Under the pieces are notes generated by a model. The model did no database searches, was not told the DNA's origin, and was given only the letters and a program-made list of their open reading frames with translations. Below, piece by piece: positions 1 to 6,961 of a DNA stretch of 16,414 bases. The DNA is taken from assembly GCA_026989715.1 (NCBI GenBank), contig JALSIU010000209.1:1-16414 (forward strand), in the 5' to 3' direction. A program made the translations under genes and the position numbers. The DNA comes from Methylomonas sp. (GTDB taxonomy: Bacteria; Pseudomonadota; Gammaproteobacteria; Methylococcales; Methylomonadaceae). How positions within the stretch are numbered: position 1 is the first letter of the stretch; every line of letters starts with the position of its first letter.

Positions 1-1045
1 TGGCCAAATCTTTAGCATTTTGAATATAACTGTCTGCTACACGTCCGATGGAGGTGATGCCAAGACCTATTAAATCACAATCGGAATGCGTAGAGTAGCC
101 TTGAAAGTTTCGGTATAGTTTATTTTTTCGTTGTGCAACGGCCAATTCATCGTCTGGTTTGGCAAAATGATCCATGCCAATATAGACGTAGCCTTCATCG
201 AGTAAACGCTGAATAATCATTTGTAATATATCTAGCTTAACGGCAGCACTGGGCATATCGGCCGTATTAATTTGCCGTTGCGTTTTGAAACGTGCCGGCA
301 AATGCGCATAATTAAAAATGGAAAAACGGTCAGGGGAGACGGTTAATATTTTATCTAGGGTGATGGCAAATGATGTAACGCTTTGTTTAGGTAGGCCATA
401 AATTAAATCAATGCTGGTGGAGCGAAAGCCTTCTTTTCTGGCCGCTTCTAGTACGGCAAAGGTTTCTGCTTCCGATTGCATGCGATTCACGGCACGTTGT
501 ACGTCTACATCAAAGTCTTGTACGCCTAAGCTGATGCGGTTAAAGCCTAGTTGGCGTAATTGTTGAATCGTTTGCTTATTGGTTGCGCGGGGGTCAATTT
601 CAATGGAATATTCACCACTGTCGTCATCTTTTAGATTAAAATGTTGCCGCGTTGCCGCCATTAATCGGCTCATTTGCTCATAATCTAAAAATGTTGGAGT
701 TCCGCCGCCCCAGTGCAATTGGTTGACCGTTCTTTGTCGGTCAAATAAAGCACCTTGCATGGCGAGTTCTTTGAATAAATTTTCCAGATAAGGCTCTGCA
801 TGCTCCCTATTTTTGGTAATAATTTTATTACAGGCGCAGTAGTAGCAAACCGTATCGCAAAATGGAATATGAAAATAAAGCGATAACGGGCCGCCGCGTT
901 GATTGGATAATGCAATTTGTTGTTGGTAGTCCGTTGCCGTAAACCCTTCGTGTAACTCTAAAGCCGTTGGGTATGAGGTGTACCGAGGGCCTGATTTATC
1001 ATAACGATGGATAAGGTTTAAATCGAATTGTACAGATTGATCCAT
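1..1045 (-). CDS. hemN: Oxygen-independent coproporphyrinogen III oxidase, 3' end outside window
   Basis: Radical-SAM enzyme of anaerobic heme synthesis that converts coproporphyrinogen III to protoporphyrinogen IX in the cytoplasm. About 348 N-terminal residues are visible; the C-terminus lies off the left edge. The N-terminus contains RYTSYPTA and the HemN iron-sulfur motif HIPFCDTVCYYCACNK, with Cys63, Cys67 and Cys70 as [4Fe-4S] ligands and Cys72 as the extra HemN-type cysteine. This spacing matches the E. coli enzyme. It is followed by GGGTPTF (113-119, SAM binding) and EIDPRATN, as expected for class HemN rather than the shorter HemW. The ATG start has an A-rich leader and no clear Shine-Dalgarno. 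It begins 45 nt after the TPR-OmpA gene with no terminator seen between them, so it may receive transcription from the caspase cluster; no convincing FNR/Anr site was found. Confidence 0.95.
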   Translation of the reverse strand, partial: MDQSVQFDLNLIHRYDKSGPRYTSYPTALELHEGFTATDYQQQIALSNQRGGPLSLYFHIPFCDTVCYYCACNKIITKNREHAEPYLENLFKELAMQGALFDRQRTVNQLHWGGGTPTFLDYEQMSRLMAATRQHFNLKDDDSGEYSIEIDPRATNKQTIQQLRQLGFNRISLGVQDFDVDVQRAVNRMQSEAETFAVLEAARKEGFRSTSIDLIYGLPKQSVTSFAITLDKILTVSPDRFSIFNYAHLPARFKTQRQINTADMPSAAVKLDILQMIIQRLLDEGYVYIGMDHFAKPDDELAVAQRKNKLYRNFQGYSTHSDCDLIGLGITSIGRVADSYIQNAKDLA

Positions 1046-1090
1046 TATATTTTTGCGGTATTGATTGCGAATAATTGAGCAAGATGCGTG

Positions 1091-1939
1091 CTATAGAAGC
1101 TGTATTTCAACACGTCTGTTGAGACGGTTGATTTTCTCTTGGTCACCTTTATATCTTAAGTGCCGAAACCCCATGCCTTTGTAGTCTAAGCTGCCTTTCA
1201 GCTCAGGATACAGTGAGACTAAGGTTTTTATGACTGATTTAGCTCTGTTTTCAGATAATTTTTGATTATATTGCGCACTACCTTTTATATCGGTATGCCC
1301 AATAATTAAAATACGTTGCCCTGAGCGAGCATAAGATAATAAAGCTTTGCCTAGCTCTTTCACTTGTTCAAGACCGCGTTCATCAATTAACACACTGCGC
1401 GAAGCAAATAAAATTTTGATATTAATCTTAGGCTTTACGCCAAAATTTTTCATGCTGACCAGCGTTTCGCCAATCTTATCAGAAGTGAACAAAGTTTGCG
1501 CGATGCGGGTGTCGATATCTTGTCTAAGTTGCGTGAGCCATACAGGGGGTTTTTCCGATTGTTGTGCATACACTTCATGGGCTGAGTCGATGGCAGCTAA
1601 TGCATTGGATAAATCATTGCGTTGATAATAGGCAATGGCCATACGCCCTAGCAAAATGGCATCTTGTTGTGTGCCCATGTCAACAAAGCGTTGTGCATTT
1701 TTAAAACTTTGTAATGCATTTTGATATTGTGCCAGCTTTAATTGATTGAGCCCTAATTTGTAATAGACGGCATAGTTTTCACACAGTTCAGCCGATTGTT
1801 GTAATAAATGTACGCTTGCATCAGCTGTTTGGCCTTTTGCGCGTAGATATAACGCTTTGGCTTGTTCAGCATCTAAACAGCCTGCATAAGTGTTGCAACT
1901 TAGCACACTGAGGTAAATTAATAATAAATATCGCAACAT
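1091..1939 (-). CDS. Exported TPR protein with C-terminal OmpA-like peptidoglycan-binding domain
   Basis: Predicted 282-residue envelope protein. Residues 1-19 form a signal peptide ending NTYA; the short SVLSC stretch is a poor lipobox, so cleavage after TYA by signal peptidase I is preferred. Residues about 25-145 are helical and TPR-like, with repeats around YYKLGLNQLKLAQYQNALQ and MAIAYYQRNDLSNALAAID. Residues about 172-282 form an OmpA-like domain: ILFASRSVLIDERG, GHTDIKGSAQYNQKLSENRA and a terminal NRRVEI. Asp217 and Arg232 occupy the positions that bind diaminopimelate in OmpA proteins. Two cysteines remain in the mature protein (21 and 53) and could form a disulfide. A start six bases upstream (1945) is possible, but it would abut the GGAG ribosome site; the ATG used here lies 7 nt after it. 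The gene follows the second caspase gene by 2 nt. It probably anchors or scaffolds that protein at the cell wall, which is an inference. Confidence 0.85.
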   Translation of the reverse strand: MLRYLLLIYLSVLSCNTYAGCLDAEQAKALYLRAKGQTADASVHLLQQSAELCENYAVYYKLGLNQLKLAQYQNALQSFKNAQRFVDMGTQQDAILLGRMAIAYYQRNDLSNALAAIDSAHEVYAQQSEKPPVWLTQLRQDIDTRIAQTLFTSDKIGETLVSMKNFGVKPKINIKILFASRSVLIDERGLEQVKELGKALLSYARSGQRILIIGHTDIKGSAQYNQKLSENRAKSVIKTLVSLYPELKGSLDYKGMGFRHLRYKGDQEKINRLNRRVEIQLL

Positions 1940-1941
1940 TA

Positions 1942-3654
1942 TCATTCTCCTTTTTTGGGCAGGGTAAGCAAATCAAATTCAGCAAACCCATAGGTATATT
2001 GTGTACTGTTTAATAACGTGTTGACTAAATTATATTGCTTTGAGCCTTGCAGTAAGATATCGGTTCCTAATAATTGAGCGAACGCTTCGGGTAGGCGTGT
2101 AAAGCCGATGGCTATTAGATGGTCTGTGCCAAATGGCGGTTGTACCCTGATTTTTTGCCCTGGTAGTTTTCCCGGAATAAAAACAACTTTATTGGCTGCA
2201 ATCGGGGCTAATTCAGATTTAGTATAAGGGTATAAAAGATTGAGCTGTCCATTGGAATCAATATCTAATAACAGCAAATAAATGGGGCGTTCGCTACGTA
2301 AGGTAAAGGCGATAAGTTCACCTTCTTTGGCAACCATCCCTTTTTTACTCTCACTTCTGGAGAGTTCCATATTAAAACTAGCATGAGCGGTTAAGGCGGT
2401 ATTGATTTCCTTTTTCCATAATTCTTGTTGTATTCTACCGACTAGTGTTTGCAGTGATGGATTGTTTAATTTGCCAATTAAATCAAAGCGGCCTGTTAAG
2501 AGTAAATAATCTGTTCCCTGTTGCCTAATAAGCAAGTCGGCGCGTTCAGTGACTAATTGTAGTTTGCTTAGCTTACTGAGCCTACGTAGTAAATCTTTGT
2601 TATTGGATTCGACTAAAACACGCATTTTTATGCTGTCGGAAGCGGGTAATTGCACAGAGGGAGAATTTTGCGGTGGTTTACTGACACCTAATACACTGCG
2701 CATGGCGAGTAGTGTCGTATCATCTTTCATTTGCGGCAAGGTTTGCGGGTGTTGCGGAAAATTGCTGGCCTTGAGTTGGTTGCGTATGGCACGGGTCAAT
2801 TCTGCATAAACCACTTCGCCATCATGATTAAAATCAGAGGGCACTTTGCCCATCAATACGCCTAATAAGGCATTGGTAAAAGCGCCATGCGCTTTGCCAT
2901 CAAAAGTGGGGTAACGCTTTAGCCAACGCGTTGGAATATCGGCAGCTTTTTCGGCATCACTGGCCGCGGAGATAAAATAGACATTTTTATAGGGGTAGTG
3001 ATCGTCTCCTTTGGTTTTGACTTCAAATGCAACGTCTTCATCTTCATCTAGCCCATAGGCCGCGATATTTTTTGCAGGAATGGCCAGATAGCGACTCGGT
3101 AGTTCATTCTTACCAAATAAACCTCGTACGGCATTGCCTGAATAACAACTATCCGAGACCACGAGGACAGAACGTCCGGAATCATCAAGGTCTTTTAGGA
3201 TAGGTTTTAAATCACGTCTGCCGACGACCAATTTTGCATAACGCGCTTGTGTCGTACCATAAGTAATGGGGAAATCTGCCGGAATAAAAGCACCGCTGCT
3301 ATAGGGTAGGGGCATGCGCATAGCCCTATCTAAGCGGCTCGTACCATGACCACTAAAATAGATATAAATTTGGTCGCCTGTTTGCGTTTTTGTTTTTAAG
3401 GTTTTCAGTGCCTGCATAATGGCGGCATAACTGGCTTGCGTATCAATCAGTTTTGTGATTCTGTCGCGTTTTACGCCCCATTTATCAATTAAAACCTGCT
3501 CTAAGGCTAAAACATCATTTTTAGGCCCTTCTAAATTAAAGCGTGGGTCTTGATATTGTCCTACACCAATTAATAAAACCTGCGTTGCGGCATAGGTGTT
3601 CGCCCCGAGAGCTAAAAAAATAATGCCGACTATTTGTTTAATGAATGTTTGCAT
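1942..3654 (-). CDS. Exported caspase-like (C14) peptidase with EF-hand loop and DUF4384-like domain
   Basis: 570 residues. Residues 1-22 are a signal peptide (cleavage near NTYA), so the protein acts in the periplasm or outside. The caspase fold starts at TQVLLIGVGQY. The catalytic dyad is His103 in YFSGHGT and Cys170 in SDSCYSG, and Cys170 is the only cysteine in the protein. Residues 274-285 (DFNHDGEVVYAE) match a canonical 12-residue EF-hand loop: Asp1, Asn3, Asp5, Gly6, hydrophobic 8 and Glu12. Calcium binding is therefore likely. Residues about 425-515 resemble DUF4384, with the core RPIYLLLLDIDSNGQLNLLYP. The acidic GDE..DG.DE segment of the upstream paralogue is absent. The ATG follows AAGG by 8 nt. 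It lies 33 nt downstream of the other caspase gene and runs directly into the TPR-OmpA gene. Family assignment is strong; substrate and role are unknown. Confidence 0.88.
   Translation of the reverse strand: MQTFIKQIVGIIFLALGANTYAATQVLLIGVGQYQDPRFNLEGPKNDVLALEQVLIDKWGVKRDRITKLIDTQASYAAIMQALKTLKTKTQTGDQIYIYFSGHGTSRLDRAMRMPLPYSSGAFIPADFPITYGTTQARYAKLVVGRRDLKPILKDLDDSGRSVLVVSDSCYSGNAVRGLFGKNELPSRYLAIPAKNIAAYGLDEDEDVAFEVKTKGDDHYPYKNVYFISAASDAEKAADIPTRWLKRYPTFDGKAHGAFTNALLGVLMGKVPSDFNHDGEVVYAELTRAIRNQLKASNFPQHPQTLPQMKDDTTLLAMRSVLGVSKPPQNSPSVQLPASDSIKMRVLVESNNKDLLRRLSKLSKLQLVTERADLLIRQQGTDYLLLTGRFDLIGKLNNPSLQTLVGRIQQELWKKEINTALTAHASFNMELSRSESKKGMVAKEGELIAFTLRSERPIYLLLLDIDSNGQLNLLYPYTKSELAPIAANKVVFIPGKLPGQKIRVQPPFGTDHLIAIGFTRLPEAFAQLLGTDILLQGSKQYNLVNTLLNSTQYTYGFAEFDLLTLPKKGE
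1947..1950 (-). promoter_or_regulatory. Ribosome binding site deciding the TPR-OmpA start
   Basis: GGAG lies inside the last codons of the upstream caspase gene. It sits 7 nt before the ATG at 1939 but only 1 nt before the ATG at 1945. This favours the inner start and near-translational coupling (the arrangement is TGA, two bases, ATG). Confidence 0.6.
2800..2835 (-). other. EF-hand calcium-binding loop within the caspase-like protein
   Basis: This stretch encodes residues 274-285, DFNHDGEVVYAE. All the conserved loop positions fit (D1, N3, D5, G6, E7, V8, E12). It lies between the catalytic domain and the linker to the C-terminal domain. Calcium dependence is known for metacaspases, but there it is usually through acidic residues of the fold rather than an EF-hand. 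Confidence 0.65.
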
Positions 3655-3687
3655 TGTCTGTACCTTATGATGCGTGTAGCTGTTAGC

Positions 3688-5064
3688 TTAGGGGGTTATG
3701 TGCGTTACAATGCGGCCCGATTTAATCCAACTGCCGTCTGTGCTGTTATGCAGTGCTTCGATTTCAGCAAGCCCTTGCTCTGATACTTGATGGAATAGAT
3801 TATCCAAGCCACCACCAGGTAATCGAGTGGCTAAGCCCGTTTTGTATAAGTTGATTGCTTTGCTGGATAAAAATGCGATGAGCAATGATTGGCCGGTTGG
3901 TTTTTGCGCAACGAGTTCAAAGGCCATTTGCTGACTGGGAATGCGTACATTACTTTGTACAAAGGCATCAGGGTGGAACTGATTCGGATATAACACGGTT
4001 GCCTGGTCATTGGCATCAATATTAATAACATTAAGATAAGCGGCTTGGTTATTTAAAATGCTCACTTCCAAGGCATCCCCTAATTGATACTGACCTTGGT
4101 TAATCAAAACGGTTAAAGGTGCCATATTGTGACTGAGGGCTAACAAGCGTTGCCAATTATTCCCTTGTTTTGCCTTTGCCGGCTTTAGCTGTAACGCTCT
4201 ATTGGCTAGTTGTGCATTGCCGCGCAATCGCGGTGTAAATGGCTGGTTTTCATGCTTGATAAAAGTGGCAACTTGTTGCTGTAGGTCTTTAGGGCTTAAT
4301 ATCTGCTGTGTTTGTGCCGCTTTTTTGATAGTGTGTAAGACGGCTAATGTAAATAAGCTCCCTTTTGAGGTGGCAATGGATTCTTCTGTGTCGCCTGCCG
4401 AGGCGATGGCGACATAGGGAATATTGTTATTTAACTCAATGATAGGTGTGCTATTGTTGGCAATGCCTTTACTTTGCATGCCTGCATATTGCAAGAATTT
4501 GGATTTAATTTGTACGTCATCACCTAATATTGAATGAGGTAGGCGTATTTCGCGTGTTGCTGTGCCGCTATGGCAAGCATCGATTAAAACCAGTAGGTTC
4601 TTGCTTGGAATTCGCTTTAGCAATGCGTTTAGCTCATCATCAAGCAAAACATTGCGTAAGGTTTTTTTGCCTTGTCGTGTTGTCAATGTCATATCATACA
4701 TTGTCAACACTTCATCTACACCATCTTGGTGTTCATCGCCACTAAAATCAGGTACTTGCGTACCATGCCCCGAGTAATAAAAGAGTACGCGGTCATTTTT
4801 TTGTACGCCATTGATTAAGAAACGATTGATCGTATTGATGACCCGATTGAATGTGGCTTGTTCATCTTTTAGAACTTTAACCTCTTTGATACCCATTAAT
4901 GCGGCGGTTTGTTGCATCATGGCAAGGTCTAAGTCAATGCCGGGTAAATTGTATTTTGCTAAGTGATACTTACCAACCCCTACCAAGAGTGCTCTATCAG
5001 CTGCCATCGTCTGTGTCGAACCCACTGTTATCATGAGTAATAAAAAACGTATTATTTTTTGCAT
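3688..5064 (-). CDS. Exported metacaspase/orthocaspase-like (C14) peptidase with DUF4384-like domain
   Basis: 458 residues from the chosen ATG. Residues 1-21 are a signal peptide (hydrophobic FLLLMITVG, end near QTMA). The caspase fold begins ADRALLVGVGKY. His100 in YYSGHGTQ and Cys164 in IDACHSGT form the catalytic dyad. Between them lies the acidic segment SGDEHQDGVDEVL (108-120), typical of type I metacaspases and orthocaspases, which usually cut after Arg or Lys. Cys164 is the sole cysteine. Residues about 310-400 resemble DUF4384 (LGDALEVSILNNQAAYLNVINID, ATVLYPNQ). A GTG at 5073 would extend the frame by three codons, but AAGGTG at 5071-5076 sits 6 nt before the ATG and overlaps that GTG, so the ATG is preferred. 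It is the first gene of the caspase set, 79 nt after prfC. The biological target cannot be inferred from sequence. Confidence 0.88.
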   Translation of the reverse strand: MQKIIRFLLLMITVGSTQTMAADRALLVGVGKYHLAKYNLPGIDLDLAMMQQTAALMGIKEVKVLKDEQATFNRVINTINRFLINGVQKNDRVLFYYSGHGTQVPDFSGDEHQDGVDEVLTMYDMTLTTRQGKKTLRNVLLDDELNALLKRIPSKNLLVLIDACHSGTATREIRLPHSILGDDVQIKSKFLQYAGMQSKGIANNSTPIIELNNNIPYVAIASAGDTEESIATSKGSLFTLAVLHTIKKAAQTQQILSPKDLQQQVATFIKHENQPFTPRLRGNAQLANRALQLKPAKAKQGNNWQRLLALSHNMAPLTVLINQGQYQLGDALEVSILNNQAAYLNVINIDANDQATVLYPNQFHPDAFVQSNVRIPSQQMAFELVAQKPTGQSLLIAFLSSKAINLYKTGLATRLPGGGLDNLFHQVSEQGLAEIEALHNSTDGSWIKSGRIVTHITP

Positions 5065-5070
5065 CGTCTT

Positions 5071-5076
5071 CACCTT
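5071..5076 (-). promoter_or_regulatory. Ribosome binding site deciding the first caspase start
   Basis: AAGGTG lies 6 nt upstream of the ATG at 5064. The alternative GTG start at 5073 is part of this motif and has no good Shine-Dalgarno of its own. Confidence 0.55.
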
Positions 5077-5100
5077 GGCTTAAAGTATTGACACAGACTC

Positions 5101-5130
5101 AAGCGTGAATGCTTAATCGCATTCACGTTT
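5101..5130 (-). terminator. Strong stem-loop between prfC and the caspase genes
   Basis: A perfect 9-bp inverted repeat pairs 5104-5112 with 5119-5127 around a 6-nt loop, and the arms extend by A/T and G/T pairs. It begins about 14 nt after the prfC stop codon. On the minus strand the stem is followed by CTTGAGTC rather than a T-run, so it is a weak intrinsic terminator for prfC. On the plus strand it is followed by TTTT. It may instead act as an mRNA 3'-end stabiliser or leave partial readthrough into the caspase genes. No clear promoter for the caspase set was found between this hairpin and 5064. Confidence 0.45.
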
Positions 5131-5143
5131 TATGAGCATACAC

Positions 5144-6739
5144 CTACAACTCACGGGTTGCACTAAATTTTATATCCGGCCAACGCTCTTCGGTTAATTG
5201 CAAATTAACCCGGCTAGAGGCCAAATAAACCAAAAAACCACCGCCATCTTCAGCTAAATTATCAAAGGCCTTTTTCTTAAACTCTTCAAATTTAGCGGTA
5301 TTTTCTGAACTGACCCAACGTGCGGTATTGATGGCAACATTATCGTAAACGCACTCAACATTATATTCCGATTTTAAGCGAAATGCGGTCACATCAAACT
5401 GTAAAATACCCACTGCACCTAAAATAAGATCATTGTTTTTAAGAGGTTTGAATAACTGGGTTGCGCCTTCTTCGGTCAATTGCACCAAGCCTTTTTGTAG
5501 GGCCTTGCCTCGTAAAGGGTCTTTCAGAACCACACGCCGAAATAACTCGGGGGCAAAATAAGGAATACCTGAAAACTTCAAGGTTTCCCCTTCAGAAAAT
5601 GTATCGCCGACTTGAATAGTGCCGTGGTTGTGCAAGCCAATAATATCGCCGGAATAAGCCTCGTCGATATTTTTACGGCTAGCGGCTTTAAAGGTAATGG
5701 CATTAGCGACCTGAATTTTTTTGCCCAAGCGCACATGGTTAATTTTCATGCCTTTATCAAATTTACCGGAGCAAACACGTAAAAAAGCAATTCTATCGCG
5801 ATGTGAGGGATCCATATTGGCCTGTACCTTAAAAACAAAACCGGTAAAATTATCTTCTAATGCATGTACCATGCGTTGATCTGCCTCGCGCCCTTTGGGG
5901 GCAGGTGCGTAATCGGCAAAGGCATCTAATAACTCTAAAATACCAAAATTATTAATGGCTGAGCCAAAGAAAACAGGTGTTTGCTCTCCGGCTAGGTAGG
6001 CCTCTAGGTTAAACGCATGGCTTGCCCCTTGTACCAATTCAATTTCTTCACGTAACTCCTCTGCTTGATCACCGAGCAAGGTATCCAAGGCGGGGTTATG
6101 TAAGCCTTTAATGGTTTCCCCTTCCATTATTTTTCCGCCATGTGTGGCACTAAATAGGTGTACCGTATCTTCATATAGGTGATAAACGCCTTTAAAGCGT
6201 TTTCCCATGCCAATCGGCCATGTCATTGGCGCACAATCAATATTTAAGACAGATTCCACTTCGTCCAATAACTCAATAGGGTCTTTGCCTTCTCTATCTA
6301 GCTTATTAATAAAGGTTAAAATAGGCGTGGTGCGTAAACGACACACTTCCATCAGTTTAATGGTACGGTTTTCCACCCCTTTTGCCACATCAATTACCAT
6401 TAAAGCAGAGTCAACCGCCGTTAAGGTGCGGTAAGTATCTTCAGAGAAATCTTCATGCCCCGGTGTATCCAGTAAATTCATAATGCAATCTTTATGCTCA
6501 AATTGCATAACGGAAGTAGTCACCGAAATACCCCGTTGTTTTTCCATTTCCATCCAGTCGGAGGTGGCATGTCGGTCTGCTTTACGCCCCTTCACTGAGC
6601 CGGCTTGTTGAATGGCACCCCCAAAGAGTAATAGTTTCTCAGTTAAGGTCGTTTTACCTGCATCAGGGTGAGAAATAATGGCAAAGGTACGTCGGCGCTT
6701 GATTTCTTTCGCGTTTATGGATTCTAATTCTTGATTCAT
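5144..6739 (-). CDS. prfC: Peptide chain release factor 3 (RF3)
   Basis: 531 residues, close to the 529 of the E. coli protein. RF3 is the translational GTPase that recycles RF1 and RF2 from the ribosome after peptide release. The G domain is complete: G1 SHPDAGKTT (23-31), switch region EMEKQRGISVTTSVMQF, G3 DTPGHEDF (91-98) and G4 NKLD (145-148). Domain II follows, then a C-terminal part ending with the RF3-typical RWPDIKFSATREL. The RGISVTTSVMQF segment and SATREL ending separate it from EF-G and other paralogues. The ATG start lacks a convincing Shine-Dalgarno, but no later in-frame Met would preserve G1. It probably has its own promoter in the 222-bp gap upstream. Confidence 0.97.
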   Translation of the reverse strand: MNQELESINAKEIKRRRTFAIISHPDAGKTTLTEKLLLFGGAIQQAGSVKGRKADRHATSDWMEMEKQRGISVTTSVMQFEHKDCIMNLLDTPGHEDFSEDTYRTLTAVDSALMVIDVAKGVENRTIKLMEVCRLRTTPILTFINKLDREGKDPIELLDEVESVLNIDCAPMTWPIGMGKRFKGVYHLYEDTVHLFSATHGGKIMEGETIKGLHNPALDTLLGDQAEELREEIELVQGASHAFNLEAYLAGEQTPVFFGSAINNFGILELLDAFADYAPAPKGREADQRMVHALEDNFTGFVFKVQANMDPSHRDRIAFLRVCSGKFDKGMKINHVRLGKKIQVANAITFKAASRKNIDEAYSGDIIGLHNHGTIQVGDTFSEGETLKFSGIPYFAPELFRRVVLKDPLRGKALQKGLVQLTEEGATQLFKPLKNNDLILGAVGILQFDVTAFRLKSEYNVECVYDNVAINTARWVSSENTAKFEEFKKKAFDNLAEDGGGFLVYLASSRVNLQLTEERWPDIKFSATREL

Positions 6740-6961
6740 TCAGTTTTAAATCTTAATTTTAAGGGTGTCTCACTATGTAATTAGGGAGATTTGCAAGGTA
6801 TCATCGAATTATACTAAAAGTTGCACTTGTTTGCCGTACTGTATATTTGAGCTTGGGAAGTGTATGCAGGCTGAGAGCTACAAAAGTGGGTGGCTACCGG
6901 GTGAGGTGAGAACAGAAGTTAGGGTTTGATTTTGCCCCCGGTGATCTAAGACAGAGTTGAC
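6740..6961. other. Intergenic region upstream of prfC
   Basis: 222 bp between the GGDEF gene stop and prfC. It contains a perfect minus-strand -10 hexamer, reported separately, and no convincing terminator for the sdh/GGDEF cluster. The inverted ACCGGG/CCCGGT pair near 6896-6943 is short and has a long loop. I see no open reading frame or recognisable RNA family here. Confidence 0.5.
6808..6813 (-). promoter_or_regulatory. Putative -10 box for prfC
   Basis: Minus-strand TATAAT lies about 70 nt before the prfC ATG. The region 16-18 nt upstream gives only a poor -35 match (CGGCAA), so the promoter is tentative. Confidence 0.35.

Noticed and set aside
1046..1090. Possible FNR/Anr operator before hemN
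   Set aside because: The region has TTGCTC and AATCAA but no paired TTGAT-N4-ATCAA at a plausible spacing.
1942..5064. Caspases as part of a CRISPR- or gasdermin-type defence system
   Set aside because: No gasdermin, CRISPR array, Cas protein, NLR or nuclease gene is nearby, and both proteins carry signal peptides that would remove them from the cytosol.
6869..6876. GGCTGAGA resembling the TPP riboswitch core
   Set aside because: The downstream conserved parts of the thi-box (ACCTGAT, TAATGCCAGCG, AGGGA) are absent and prfC is not a thiamine gene.
6896..6943. ACCGGG/CCCGGT inverted repeat as terminator of the GGDEF gene
   Set aside because: Only 6 bp of stem with a loop above 30 nt and no T-run.
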